A DNA stretch of 64,000 nucleotides from an uncultured Collinsella sp. (GCA_902491565.1 CABUIE010000004.1:97177-161176); one strand, 5' to 3'; positions 20,137-29,604 are shown, counted from the first letter of the stretch. Notes: a model not told the origin generated them from the sequence alone. Numbers and translations are program-made.

Positions 20137-21591
20137 ATGAGTTACTTTGACAGAACGTCTGCCGCCGGTATGCCCGAGGGCTTTTTGTGGGGTGGTGCCC
20201 TCGCCGCCAACCAGGCCGAAGGGGGCTGGAACGAGGGCGGCCGCGGCATGTCGCACTCCGACCTGATCCCACAGGGTTCCGACCGCTGGGATGTAATGTT
20301 TGGCAGGCAAAAGCCCGTGGACGATCCGGACAGGCTGTATCCATGCCGCTGGGGCAACGACTTCTTCCATCATTGGCACGAGGATGTCGAGCTCTTTGCC
20401 GAGATGGGCTTTAAGTGCCTGCGTCTTTCAATTTGCTGGAGCCGTATTTTTCCCACAGGGATGGAGACCGAGCCCAACGGCGAGGGCTTGGAGTTTTACC
20501 GTCAGGTATTCGAGGCGCTGCGCGAGCATGGAATCGAGCCGCTTGTGACGCTGTCGCACTACGACTATCCGTTGGCTCTGGTCGAGCGCTATGGTGGCTG
20601 GCAAAGCCGAGAGATGATCGAGCGGTATGCGCACTACGTCGAGACCGTCGGACGCGCGTACCAGGGCCTCGTGCGTTATTGGCTTACGTTCAACGAGATC
20701 AACAGCGTGGCGCTGTCCTATCTCAACGCGGGTGTCACGCTCGAGGATGAGCGTGACCGTGCAGCCGTGACCGCGGCGTTCTCGCACCATATGTTTATGG
20801 CGAGCGCTCGCGCTGTCGAGATTCTGCACAAGATCGATCCCGCAAACAAGGTGGGTTGCATGGTCGCTGCCGGTGCGACCTATCCGTACCGTTGTGCGCC
20901 CGAGGACGTATGGCTTGCGTATGAGGAGGACCGCGGCCGCTACTTCTACACAGACGTGATGGCTGCGGGCGCCTATCCTGCTTGGAAGCTGCGTGCACTC
21001 GAGAAAGAGGGTGTTCACGTGCCCTTTGAGCCGGGCGATACGGAGTATCTGGCAGAGCATACGGTCGACTTCATCTCGTTCTCGTACTATTGCTCGCGCT
21101 TGGTGTGCGCCGATGATCAGGTGATCGCCGAGAAGGCGGAGGGCAACGTGTTCCCGACGTTGCGCAATCCGTACCTCAAGGATAAAGAGACTGCCTGGAA
21201 GTGGCAGATCGATGCGCTGGGTTTGCGCGTGACGCTTGCCGGCTACCACGATCGTTACCATCTTCCGCTCTTTATCGCCGAGAACGGTGTGGGCGGACTC
21301 GATGCGCTGGAAGACGGCAAAGTCCACGATGCGTATCATATTGATTACCTGCGAAGGCATATTCTTGCGCTGCGCGATGCAATTGTCGAGGACGGTGTTG
21401 ACCTGATGGGATACACGCCGTGGGGCTGTATCGATTTGGTGTCGGCCTCGACGGGGCAGATGAAGAAGCGCTATGGCTTTGTTTATGTTGATGCCGATGA
21501 TATGGGCAAAGGCACGTTCGATCGCTACCGAAAGGACAGCTTCTGCTGGTACCAAAAGGTCATTGCATCAAATGGCGAGGACTTGAGTTAA
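20137..21591 (+). CDS. GH1 6-phospho-beta-glucosidase
   Basis: A 484-residue family-1 glycoside hydrolase, cytoplasmic, that cleaves the phosphorylated disaccharide imported by the PTS encoded upstream. It shows the N-terminal GFLWGGALAANQAEGGW, the acid/base motif TFNEIN and the nucleophile motif FIAENGVGG. The C-terminal WGCIDLVSASTGQMKKRYGFVYVD contains the Ser-x-x-Lys-x-Tyr residues that bind the 6-phosphate, which separates phospho-glucosidases from plain glucosidases. The ATG lies one base after the EIIC stop, so translation is coupled. A strong terminator follows. Confidence 0.95.
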   Translation: MSYFDRTSAAGMPEGFLWGGALAANQAEGGWNEGGRGMSHSDLIPQGSDRWDVMFGRQKPVDDPDRLYPCRWGNDFFHHWHEDVELFAEMGFKCLRLSICWSRIFPTGMETEPNGEGLEFYRQVFEALREHGIEPLVTLSHYDYPLALVERYGGWQSREMIERYAHYVETVGRAYQGLVRYWLTFNEINSVALSYLNAGVTLEDERDRAAVTAAFSHHMFMASARAVEILHKIDPANKVGCMVAAGATYPYRCAPEDVWLAYEEDRGRYFYTDVMAAGAYPAWKLRALEKEGVHVPFEPGDTEYLAEHTVDFISFSYYCSRLVCADDQVIAEKAEGNVFPTLRNPYLKDKETAWKWQIDALGLRVTLAGYHDRYHLPLFIAENGVGGLDALEDGKVHDAYHIDYLRRHILALRDAIVEDGVDLMGYTPWGCIDLVSASTGQMKKRYGFVYVDADDMGKGTFDRYRKDSFCWYQKVIASNGEDLS

Positions 21592-21607
21592 CTCTTGCAG
21601 GTCTGTT

Positions 21608-21641
21608 GCCCCCGCGGTCCGCTTCGGCCGCGGGGGCTTTT
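21608..21641 (+). terminator. Terminator of the cellobiose PTS operon
   Basis: GCCCCCGCGG and CCGCGGGGGC form a perfect ten-base stem with a ten-base loop, followed by TTTT. Confidence 0.9.
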
Positions 21642-21681
21642 GTTATTTACCTAGTCCCCGATGAGACCCTCATTCTGTGGG

Positions 21682-21734
21682 TAGTCATTGGACGTTCTTA
21701 AACGACTAGTCATTTAAGTCTGTCCCCAATGACT
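21682..21734. repeat. Intact palindromic repeat of the TGGGGAC family
   Basis: A near-palindrome of about 53 bases runs from AGTCATTGGACGTTC through the centre ACTAGT to GTCTGTCCCCAATGACT. The split copy at 14664/15894 and a variant at 55500-55554 have the same plan. It resembles repetitive extragenic palindromes. Confidence 0.75.
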
Positions 21735-21811
21735 GCGGAAACCCGGCACCTGGGGACGTTCCTTTTCTGCCGGCAGCTTGGAACAGTCCTTAAAGCCCGC
21801 ATCAATCAACT

Positions 21812-21998
21812 GCGGAAAGCGCATCCCAGAATGAGCGTCCAACATGGGACATGGTTTCCCTTGAGGGCCTCAACCGGAAAATGCATCCCGGAATGTTGCC
21901 GGAAAGTGGAACGTAGTTTCCCAAACAGGCCGTGCGCGGAAAGTGCATCTCGCTATCGAACTTCAAAGCGGGATGCATTTTCCGTGCCAGCAGTTCCG
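21812..21998. repeat. Cluster of GGAAAxxGCATCCC repeats
   Basis: Variants of one core occur three times in direct orientation (CGGAAAGCGCATCCCAG, CCGGAAAATGCATCCCGG, CGGAAAGTGCATCTCG) and once inverted (CGGGATGCATTTTCCG). The third and the inverted one can pair as a long stem. No gene is present in this 400-base space. Confidence 0.6.
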
Positions 21999-22037
21999 GG
22001 CAGCCAGAGACCACTCATTTAAGTCTGTCCCCAATGG

Positions 22038-23072
22038 CTAGTAGTAAGCCCACATGGCTTCGATTTCGTTGAGGACCTCTACGCAGCCCCAGCGGCGGGC
22101 GCTGCGGCTGGCCGAGTTGGGGTCGTAGACGCCAATCTGGTCGGCGTCGTCAATACCGTAAAGCACAATGTAGTGGCCCACGTTGGTAAAGGTGCCCGGC
22201 CGAACGGCGGCGATGACGGGCGCTCCCGAACGCAGTGCCTGAGTCATCGATTCGCGATCGTTATGGAGCTCCGTTCCGTTAAGTCCCAACTGCCACGCGC
22301 CGCTCGTCATAAACGACCATTCGGTTGCACCGGTGGGGGCGTAATTGCCCGCCTCGGAAAGCGCGCACATATCGACGGGGGTCATATCGGTGCGTCCCGT
22401 CTTAAAGATGTAGACCATGGTGAGGCACGTAGGCCCGCAGGCATTTTGGCGGATGGTGCCGCCGGCGTAAGGCAGCTCAGACCATGCAGGATCGATCTGA
22501 TAGATATGGGGCATCGTGCCGGCTTGCCATTGCGAGCGCGGGGTCGAAAAGGCGAAAGAATAACCGGGCGCGACGGGGGCCTTGAGCAGCTTGTCCTCGG
22601 CGGTGGGCTCGAGACCGGCCGAGCCGTGGGACATACAGGAGCTCATAAGCACAAAGACCAGACAGGTAAGGATAGAGCACAGTGCGAGGCGAAGTCGACG
22701 AGCCGGCAGGGCGGGGGCATTCACGTGCGATGTCGAGCGGTAAGGCTTGCGGTCGCGTCCGCCTTGGGGATGCGAAAAGAAGCGGTTGATATGGATGCCG
22801 GGCTGACGTGCGCCGTTGCGGCGTAGTTGCGGAACCTCGGCCTGACGCTGTCGAGTGCGCGCGCCCAAGCGGCTATCTTGCTGCGCGCTTGTGCCCGTGC
22901 TCGGACGGCCACTCTGCCGCGTTCTGCTTGCCTGCTGCCGAGACGAAGGCCTGGGTTGTTCTTGAGTGCGTTGTGGATTGCTGCTCGTGGCACTTCTGGG
23001 CGTCGGCGTGGTACGGCCAGCAAGGCGAACGCTTTGTCGCCGTTGATCACCGTCGTTGTATCCGTATGCCAT
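22038..23072 (-). CDS. C39-like cysteine peptidase, membrane-anchored
   Basis: A 344-residue protein in three parts. Residues 1-125 are a basic, Arg/Gln/Ser-rich low-complexity tail. Residues about 127-148 form one membrane helix (LCSILTCLVFVLMSSCM). The rest is a C39-like papain-fold domain with the catalytic Cys in NACGPTCLTMVY, His in GHYIVLYG and an Asp in VYDPN. The orientation predicts an outside peptidase with a long cytoplasmic N-terminus. Substrate is unknown; related proteins act in cell-wall or peptide processing. It stands alone on the minus strand, with repeats downstream. The start could be later, since the low-complexity tail is unusual. Confidence 0.75.
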   Translation of the reverse strand: MAYGYNDGDQRRQSVRLAGRTTPTPRSATSSNPQRTQEQPRPSSRQQASRTRQSGRPSTGTSAQQDSRLGARTRQRQAEVPQLRRNGARQPGIHINRFFSHPQGGRDRKPYRSTSHVNAPALPARRLRLALCSILTCLVFVLMSSCMSHGSAGLEPTAEDKLLKAPVAPGYSFAFSTPRSQWQAGTMPHIYQIDPAWSELPYAGGTIRQNACGPTCLTMVYIFKTGRTDMTPVDMCALSEAGNYAPTGATEWSFMTSGAWQLGLNGTELHNDRESMTQALRSGAPVIAAVRPGTFTNVGHYIVLYGIDDADQIGVYDPNSASRSARRWGCVEVLNEIEAMWAYY

Positions 23073-23432
23073 TCGTACCGCCTTGTCTCATGTATAACCT
23101 GTCTATCCTACAAAAAAGATGTGCAACAAATGGGTCTGCGCGTCAAAAGCTCGGTAAACGGTACGAAAGGCGCAAAACACACGGCCTCAAAAACATCTCT
23201 ATATGCGTCCGATGAACGTACGCCCGTCGGACGGGCGGCAACAATGAACGGCAAACCGTGCCGTTCGTCCCAAAAACGGCGCCGCTCATATGCGAGTTCG
23301 GCCTTCGGTCGAGCCATGGGCGGCCATGCTGCGCCAAGGCCGTATCTTAAAGCCACGAAATAAAAGAGCGCGGCAAAACAGACCGCGCAAGGGGTGACGT
23401 CAAGGGGCGTCAAAAAGGAAAGGAGGGGAACA

Positions 23433-24884
23433 ATGGCGGACAAGAACGCAGAAGTTGCAGTCGAGGATAACGGCGGCATGAAGAAAACGCTTTCGCTCTG
23501 GAACTTCTTCACCATCGGCTTTGGTGCCATCATCGGTACCGGTTGGGTTCTGCAGGTCGGCGACTGGATGGTCGTGGGCGGCGGTCCCGTTCCCGCTATG
23601 ATCGCATTCCTCTTGGGTGCAATCTTCCTCGTGCCCGTCGGAGCTGTTTTCGGTGAGCTCACGGCTGCTATCCCCATCTCGGGCGGCATCGTCGAGTATG
23701 TCGATCGTAGCTTTGGCCGTACGCTGAGCTACATCACCGGATGGCTTTTGGCCCTGGGCAACGGCATCCTGTGCCCGTGGGAGGCCATCGCCATTTCGAC
23801 CCTCGTGTCCGAGATGTTCGGCAGCCTGCCCGGCCTTGAGTGGCTGCGCGCCGTCAAGCTCTACACCATACTGGGGGCCGACGTCTACCTGTTCCCGACG
23901 CTGATCGCGCTCGGCTTTGCAGTCTACGTCATCTTCCTCAACTTCCGCGGTGCCAGCTCGGCTGCCAAGCTCCAGGCCTTCCTGACCAAGGCCCTGCTCT
24001 GCGGCATGCTGCTCGCCATGGGCGTCTCGCTGTTCACCGGCTCGCCGGACAATGCCATGCCCGTGTTCTCCCAGGTCACCGGCGCTGGCGGCGGCAAGGC
24101 CGCTACCGAGAGCTCCAGCCTGTTTGCCGGCATCGTGTCGGTCCTGGTTCTGACCCCGTTCTTCTACGCTGGCTTCGACACCATTCCTCAGCAGGCTGAG
24201 GAAGCAGCCGAGGGCCTCAACTGGAACAAGTTCGGCAAGATCATCTCCCTGGCCCTGCTGGCCGCCGGCGGCTTCTACATGGTCTGCATCTACTCGTTCG
24301 GCACCATCCTCGACTGGCATGAGTTTGTTAAGAGCCCGGTTCCCGCGCTTGCCTGCCTCAAGGGCATCAACATGCTTCTGTACCTGGCCATGCTCGTCAT
24401 CGCCACGCTTGGACCCATGGGCCCGATGAACTCCTTCTACGGCGCCACGAGCCGCATCATGCTCGCCATGGGCCGCAAGGGCCAGCTGCCCGAGCAGTTC
24501 GCCGAGGTCGACCCCAAGTCCGGCGCTCCCAAGCTTGCCTGTGTCGTTCTGGGCGTCATCACCGTCGCCGGTCCGTTTTTGGGCAAGAACATGCTCATCC
24601 CTCTGACCAACGTGTCGGCTCTCGCCTTCATCTTCTCCTGCGGCATGGTCGCCCTCGCTTGCCTGCGCATGCGCTTCACTGAGCCCGACCTGCCTCGTCC
24701 CTACGAGGTGCCCGGCGGCAAGTTTGGCATCGGCCTCGCTATCGCTGCCTGCGCCATCATCATCGGCCTGCTCGTGATTCCGTTCTCTCCCGCCTCCCTC
24801 AACATGGTGGAGTGGAGCATCGTGATCGGCTGGCTGGCCGTCGGCCTGGCTCTCATGGCCTTCACCAATTCCCGCAAAAAGTAA
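23433..24884 (+). CDS. APC-family amino-acid permease
   Basis: A 483-residue transporter with about twelve membrane helices. The first helix holds FFTIGFGAIIGTGWVLQVGDW, the glycine-rich substrate-binding break of the APC superfamily, and helix 3 GWLLALGNGI follows. It likely imports an amino acid, dipeptide-derived compound or amine. The ATG at 23433 has AAAGGAGGGG. A hairpin (24905-24933) and 130 bases separate it from an amidohydrolase on the same strand, so the pair may serve one pathway. Specificity cannot be read from the sequence. Confidence 0.88.
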   Translation: MADKNAEVAVEDNGGMKKTLSLWNFFTIGFGAIIGTGWVLQVGDWMVVGGGPVPAMIAFLLGAIFLVPVGAVFGELTAAIPISGGIVEYVDRSFGRTLSYITGWLLALGNGILCPWEAIAISTLVSEMFGSLPGLEWLRAVKLYTILGADVYLFPTLIALGFAVYVIFLNFRGASSAAKLQAFLTKALLCGMLLAMGVSLFTGSPDNAMPVFSQVTGAGGGKAATESSSLFAGIVSVLVLTPFFYAGFDTIPQQAEEAAEGLNWNKFGKIISLALLAAGGFYMVCIYSFGTILDWHEFVKSPVPALACLKGINMLLYLAMLVIATLGPMGPMNSFYGATSRIMLAMGRKGQLPEQFAEVDPKSGAPKLACVVLGVITVAGPFLGKNMLIPLTNVSALAFIFSCGMVALACLRMRFTEPDLPRPYEVPGGKFGIGLAIAACAIIIGLLVIPFSPASLNMVEWSIVIGWLAVGLALMAFTNSRKK

Positions 24885-24904
24885 CGCCGAGCCGGGGCGG
24901 ATCA

Positions 24905-24933
24905 GGTGCGCGGGACCCTCTCTTCCGCGCACC
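24905..24933 (+). terminator. Hairpin between permease and amidohydrolase
   Basis: GGTGCGCGG and CCGCGCACC form a nine-base stem with an eleven-base loop. No T-run follows, so it may be a processing or attenuating stem rather than a full terminator. Confidence 0.5.
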
Positions 24934-25015
24934 GAACCCGGCACCACTTGGGTAGCTTTGTGAGGCCTTAACCCAACACGGCCTCGCCCACTATATGGAT
25001 CCATAAGGAGGAACC

Positions 25016-26293
25016 ATGTCCACTAAGTATGCAATCGTTGGCGGCAAGCTCATCGACGGTACCGGTGCCGAGCCGGTCGAGAACTCCCTCGTTCTCGTCG
25101 ACGACAACGGCAAGATCGAGTACGCTGGCGCCATGCAGGACCTTCCCGAGGGCGTTGAGGTCATCGACGCCGCCGGCAAGACCGTCCTTCCCGGCCTGAT
25201 CGATACCCACCTGCACTTCTCGGGCAACTTGACCGACGATGACACCGACTGGGTCATGCAGCCGCTCCTCGAGAAGCAGGCCGTCGCCGTCAAGCAGGCC
25301 TACGACTGTCTCACCCACGGCCTCACCACCGTCTGCGAGATCGGCCGCTTTGGTATCCAGATTCGTGACTGCATCGACAAGGGCGTCTTCAAGGGCCCGC
25401 GCGTTCTGGCCACCGGCCTTGGCTTCTGCCGCGTTGCCGGCCACGGCGACTCCCACCACTGCAGCCAAGAGCTCAACAAGGAATCGCACCCCTGGGGCGA
25501 TCAGGTCGACGGTCCTTGGGATCTGCGCAAGGCCGTCCGTCGTCGCCTGCGCGAGAACCCCGATGCCATCAAGATCTGGGCTACCGGTGGCGGCATCTGG
25601 CGCTGGGACTCCGGCCGCGACCAGCACTACTGCTCCGAGGAGATTCAGGCCGTGGTCGAAGAGGCAAAGATGGTCGGCATCCCCGTGTGGAGCCACTGCT
25701 ACAACAACCACGCCGCTGCCTACGATTCCGTTCGCTTTGGCTGCGAGCAGCTGATTCACGGCTTCGATATCGATGAGCGCACCATGGACCTCATGGCCGA
25801 GCAGGGCACCTTCTTCACCCCGACGATCGCCTTCCTGCCCACCTGGTACGCCACCTATCCGCCCGTCTACGTCCCCAAGCTGCACGACAAGTACGAGGGC
25901 ACCCTGGTCGAGAAGGAGCTGCAGCGCAACTACGACTGCCTGCGCGAGGCCAAGAAGCGCGGCGTCGTCATGACGATCGGCTCCGACTCCTTCTCCTTCG
26001 TCACCCCGTACGGCACCTGTTCCATCGAGGAGATGTACGAGTTCGTCGACAAGATCGGCTTCACCCCGGTCGAGACCATCACCTGCGCTACCCTCAACGG
26101 TGCCAAGATGTGCCACATCGAGGACGAGACCGGTTCCATCGAGGCCGGCAAGTGCGCCGACCTGCTGGTCGTCAACGGTGACGTCGCCGCCGACATCCAC
26201 GTGCTCAACACCGACAACATGGACGTCATCATGAAGGACGGCTGGATTGTCGAGGCCGGCACCTTCGGCGAGGCAAACAAGTACAGCGCCTAA
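25016..26293 (+). CDS. Metal-dependent amidohydrolase (imidazolonepropionase/prolidase-like)
   Basis: A 425-residue cytoplasmic hydrolase of the amidohydrolase superfamily. The HxH metal pair is in GLIDTHLHFSG, the carboxylated Lys is probably in AIKIWATGGG, a metal His is in VWSHCYNNH and the catalytic Asp in TIGSDSFSF. The small beta-sandwich is formed by the first 60 and last 60 residues (ADLLVVNGDV). Relatives include prolidases and imidazolonepropionases that split amide bonds in dipeptides or cyclic amides. The permease upstream may bring in its substrate. The start has ATAAGGAGG. Confidence 0.85.
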   Translation: MSTKYAIVGGKLIDGTGAEPVENSLVLVDDNGKIEYAGAMQDLPEGVEVIDAAGKTVLPGLIDTHLHFSGNLTDDDTDWVMQPLLEKQAVAVKQAYDCLTHGLTTVCEIGRFGIQIRDCIDKGVFKGPRVLATGLGFCRVAGHGDSHHCSQELNKESHPWGDQVDGPWDLRKAVRRRLRENPDAIKIWATGGGIWRWDSGRDQHYCSEEIQAVVEEAKMVGIPVWSHCYNNHAAAYDSVRFGCEQLIHGFDIDERTMDLMAEQGTFFTPTIAFLPTWYATYPPVYVPKLHDKYEGTLVEKELQRNYDCLREAKKRGVVMTIGSDSFSFVTPYGTCSIEEMYEFVDKIGFTPVETITCATLNGAKMCHIEDETGSIEAGKCADLLVVNGDVAADIHVLNTDNMDVIMKDGWIVEAGTFGEANKYSA

Positions 26294-26352
26294 GCTACCG
26301 TTCATCGATGGCTTGATGTAAAACACAGTATTTGATTGCATAATGCAATGGG

Positions 26353-26378
26353 GAGGGTCGCTTGCGGCCCTCTTTATT
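26353..26378 (+). terminator. Terminator before the first LytS gene
   Basis: GAGGGTCGC and GCGGCCCTC pair around a TTGC loop, followed by TTTATT. It separates the amidohydrolase from the two-component genes. Confidence 0.7.
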
Positions 26379-26411
26379 GCTATGGGGTGCGTCAGTAAGA
26401 AGGAGATGACG

Positions 26412-27797
26412 GTGGATCTCAATAGGCTGATTCTGGGCAAGAGCTACAACTCTACCAAGGTCTTTCGTACCGCTCAGCATGTGGTTCAAGCCATCTTGCT
26501 CGGTATTGTCGTTCCGCTGCTTATCCTGCTGCTCATCTGGGATCTAACCGATAATCCCAATCCCGTTCCGGCCGTTGTCGTCATTGCCGGCTTGGTCATG
26601 CTGTGCTTCTTCTTCTCGTACGTCTTTGTCGTTCCCGACGACCTCACATCGAGCGCAACCGACCGCACGCTCGCCATCGCTTCAAAAATATTCGCCTACA
26701 CGTCGCGCGGCCTTACGCCCGAAGCTGCCTTGGGCGCCTCTAAGATCATCCTGTCCGAAACTATCGCCTCTGCCATCTGCTTTACCGACGGCAAGCAGGT
26801 GTTGGCAAGCTGGGGCGAGGACTCGGCAAAATGCCCCGCGGGCACCCCGGTCGTGCTCAAGACCACGCTCAACGTGATCGAGTCCGGCGAACAGAGTGTG
26901 TTTTCGCGCGACGCCTCCAATGAGACGGGCGGCTATTTTCCCCGCCTGCGCGCCGGCATTGTCGCGCCGCTTACCGTGCGCGGGCATTGTGTGGGCACAC
27001 TCGAGCTGTATTACCCCCGCCTGAGCAGCATCGATATGCGCCAGACGGCCCTTGCCTCGGGTTTTGCCGATCTCATTTCCACGCAGCTCGCCAGCTTTGA
27101 GCTCGAGCGCCAGGACGAGCTCACAGCTCGCGTTGAGCTACGCGCCCTGCAGTCGCAGGTCGACCCGCATTTTCTATTCAATACCATTAGCACGATTGTG
27201 TCGCTCGTTCGAACCGAGCCCGACAAGGCGCGATCGCTGCTGATCGACTTTTCCAACTACTATCGTCAGACGCTTTCTGATTCCGATACGCTCACCACGC
27301 TCGAGCACGAGGTGGAACAGGGCACCCGTTATATCAATCTTATGCAGGCCCGGTATGGCGACGGCCGTCTGCGCGTTTCGGTCGACATCGACTTTGAGGT
27401 GCGCGACAGCCTGGTGCCGCCGTTTATCTTGCAGCCGCTGCTCGAAAACTGCATCAAGCATGCGCAGCGCGAGACCGAGCCGCTTTCTATTCGTGTTAGG
27501 GCTTTTGAGACCGATGACGGCTTGGAGATCATCGTCGAAGATGACGGCATCGGTATGAACGAAGAAGTCTGCGCGCATCTGTTTGAGCAGCATCGCTTGG
27601 AGGAGCCCGAGAGCATTACCGCCGACGGCTCCATCAAACGAGGCTGCGGCTTGGCGCTCTTCAACGTGCTTCAGCGCATCCATTTCTTTTACGGAGAAGA
27701 TTCTGGCATGCGCGTGAAGTCCCAGGAGGGCGTTGGCACGCAGGTCATCGTCGAGCTGAACGGCGAGCCGCATGAGCCGGCGCCGTTGACGGCGTAG
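26412..27797 (+). CDS. LytS-type sensor histidine kinase 1
   Basis: About 461 residues: two N-terminal membrane helices (residues 25-75), a GAF-like sensor domain (about 90-225), a His_kinase domain with the phosphorylated His in LQSQVDPHFLFNTISTI, and an ATPase with NCIKHAQ and DDGIGM. It phosphorylates the LytTR regulator encoded 35 bases downstream. GTG at 26412 is preferred because AAGGAG lies six bases upstream; the ATG at 26406 abuts that site, and a start at 26343 would lie upstream of the terminator hairpin. The whole pair resembles the one at 32323-34455. Confidence 0.9.
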   Translation: MDLNRLILGKSYNSTKVFRTAQHVVQAILLGIVVPLLILLLIWDLTDNPNPVPAVVVIAGLVMLCFFFSYVFVVPDDLTSSATDRTLAIASKIFAYTSRGLTPEAALGASKIILSETIASAICFTDGKQVLASWGEDSAKCPAGTPVVLKTTLNVIESGEQSVFSRDASNETGGYFPRLRAGIVAPLTVRGHCVGTLELYYPRLSSIDMRQTALASGFADLISTQLASFELERQDELTARVELRALQSQVDPHFLFNTISTIVSLVRTEPDKARSLLIDFSNYYRQTLSDSDTLTTLEHEVEQGTRYINLMQARYGDGRLRVSVDIDFEVRDSLVPPFILQPLLENCIKHAQRETEPLSIRVRAFETDDGLEIIVEDDGIGMNEEVCAHLFEQHRLEEPESITADGSIKRGCGLALFNVLQRIHFFYGEDSGMRVKSQEGVGTQVIVELNGEPHEPAPLTA

Positions 27798-27832
27798 CAC
27801 TCGAGTGTATTGAGGAGAGAGAGGAAGCGCAC

Positions 27833-28567
27833 ATGTCCGAGGGTTGGAACATCCTGGTAGTTGATGACGAGCCTCCCATTAGGGCTGAGTTACGCTATCT
27901 GTTGGAAAAGGATACGCGTGTGGGCCAGATTGCCGAGGCGGGCAATGTCACCGAAGCCGTGGAGTCGATTCTGTCGAACAAGCCCGACGTGTTGTTTTTA
28001 GACATTACCATGCCCGGTCGCTCGGGAATTGAGCTTGCCGAGACGCTGCAGAACCTAAAGACGCCGCCGGTGGTTGTGTTTGTGACGGCGTTTGCCGAAT
28101 TTGCCGCCGATGCGTATAACCTCGATGCGGTCGACTATGTCGTCAAGCCGGTCGAGGACGCACGCCTGTCAAAGGCACTCGACAAGATCGAGGCAGCCTT
28201 GGGTGCCCGTCGTGTTATCCATGCTCCGCGCCAGCCTTTGCGTCTGACGGTGGACCGCGGGGGCAAAAAGGTGTTCATTCCCGCCGCAGACGTCTGCTAC
28301 TTTGAGGCGCGCGCCGATTTTTGCAACGCCATCTGCGCCGAGGGAACGTACCTGATCAATGAGTCGATCTCTTCGCTCGAGCGTCGCTTGGACTCCGAGG
28401 GCTTTATTCGCGTTCATCGCAGCTACCTGGTCAATTTGGAAGACGTGCACAATGTTGAGATTGGCTCCACGGGGTTGATGGAGCTCAGGCTCGACCGCGT
28501 GAACTCGACGGTACCGGTGTCCCGTCGTCGTGCCGCCGAGGTCAAGGCGCACTTGGGACTTGCGTAG
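27833..28567 (+). CDS. LytTR response regulator 1
   Basis: A 244-residue regulator. The receiver domain has ILVVDDEPP (acidic pocket), the phosphorylated Asp in VLFLDITMPG, the Thr in VFVTAF and the Lys in YVVKPVE. The LytTR DNA-binding domain begins around residue 135 (LTVDRGGKKVFIPAADVCYFEA) and ends with FIRVHRSYLVNL. LytTR proteins bind direct repeats in promoters. It forms a pair with the kinase upstream. GAGGAGAGAGAGG provides the ribosome site. Confidence 0.93.
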   Translation: MSEGWNILVVDDEPPIRAELRYLLEKDTRVGQIAEAGNVTEAVESILSNKPDVLFLDITMPGRSGIELAETLQNLKTPPVVVFVTAFAEFAADAYNLDAVDYVVKPVEDARLSKALDKIEAALGARRVIHAPRQPLRLTVDRGGKKVFIPAADVCYFEARADFCNAICAEGTYLINESISSLERRLDSEGFIRVHRSYLVNLEDVHNVEIGSTGLMELRLDRVNSTVPVSRRRAAEVKAHLGLA

Positions 28568-28659
28568 ACGGTCTGCATGCCGTCGTTTACCATCGCAGGT
28601 TTGGCATGGGTGCGCGGTGGGCATAATGGGTGGCATCGAATGAAATCGAAAGGATCATT

Positions 28660-29604
28660 ATGCCCGCGCTTATCACCCATCATCTGTTTGGCGAGGAAAG
28701 CATCGACCGTCTTCCGCAGGGCGTCATCACGTCCGATGAAGAGCGCATTGCCTTTATCTTGGGCAACCAAGGCCCCGACCCGTTTTTCTTCCACATGCTC
28801 ACGCCGCGCATTTCCGACTGTATGTCGCTTGCTCAGGTCATGCACCGCTCGCGCATGTCGCGCCAGTTCTCGTGCCTGCGCGACGGCGTGTCGCACCTAC
28901 AGCCGCGCGATGCCAATCTGGGTCGCGCCTTTGCGCTGGGCCTGCTGTCGCATTATGTGCTCGATCGCAATGCCCACCCCTTTGTCTACGAGCAGCAGTT
29001 TGGCATTGTTGAGTCCGACCCCGAGCTCGAGGCTTCGGGCAGTCAAGTTCACGCCGTGCTCGAAAGCGACCTGGACGTGCTGATGCTGCAGCTCAAACGT
29101 GACGGGGCCACGGTCGAGGATTATCCGCCGGCGGGCGAGATCGTCACTACCGACCGCATCAACCGTGTGGCCGGCGTGCTGATGAGCTACATCGCCGGGC
29201 GCGTGTACGGTATCGACATCCCGGCGGGGGAGTACGCCGGCGCCGTCTCGGACATGCAGATGCTCTATCGCACCATTGAGCCGGCCGGCTCGGTAAAGAC
29301 GCGCGCGATTGCCCTGGTTGAGGGCTTGGTGCATGACTACTCGCTGCTCGACGGCCTTGCTCATCGCGTGACGACGGAGCTTCCCGAGCGCACCGGTAAC
29401 CTGGGCCACCTGACATGGAAGAACCCCTTTACCGATGAGGTCTCGACCGAGAGCTTCCCCGAGGTCTTTGAGCGCGCGCTGACCGATTACGAGCTCACCG
29501 TTGCCCGCTTTATCGAGACCGGTGACATGGATGCCGTGACCGGCCATATCAACTATAGCGGCCGCGTACTCGACGCCGACGAGGAGTTCGACCGCGAGGA
29601 GTAG
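28660..29604 (+). CDS. Zinc-dependent phospholipase C-like protein
   Basis: A 314-residue protein starting MPALITHHLFGEESIDRLP. The pattern HHLFGE, LGNQGPDPFFF and LSHYVLDRNAHPFVYEQ (His/Asp clusters on helices) matches the zinc-dependent phospholipase C/S1-P1 nuclease fold found widely in Firmicutes and Coriobacteria. There is no signal peptide, so it probably acts in the cytoplasm, and its true substrate is not known. The ATG at 28660 has GAAAGGAT upstream. It is a single gene between the regulator and an MFS transporter. Confidence 0.75.
   Translation: MPALITHHLFGEESIDRLPQGVITSDEERIAFILGNQGPDPFFFHMLTPRISDCMSLAQVMHRSRMSRQFSCLRDGVSHLQPRDANLGRAFALGLLSHYVLDRNAHPFVYEQQFGIVESDPELEASGSQVHAVLESDLDVLMLQLKRDGATVEDYPPAGEIVTTDRINRVAGVLMSYIAGRVYGIDIPAGEYAGAVSDMQMLYRTIEPAGSVKTRAIALVEGLVHDYSLLDGLAHRVTTELPERTGNLGHLTWKNPFTDEVSTESFPEVFERALTDYELTVARFIETGDMDAVTGHINYSGRVLDADEEFDREE

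Noticed and set aside
22827..23363. Plus-strand frame of 178 codons before the permease
   Set aside because: Its first half is antisense to the C39-like peptidase and its second half is intergenic; no family resemblance or ribosome site.
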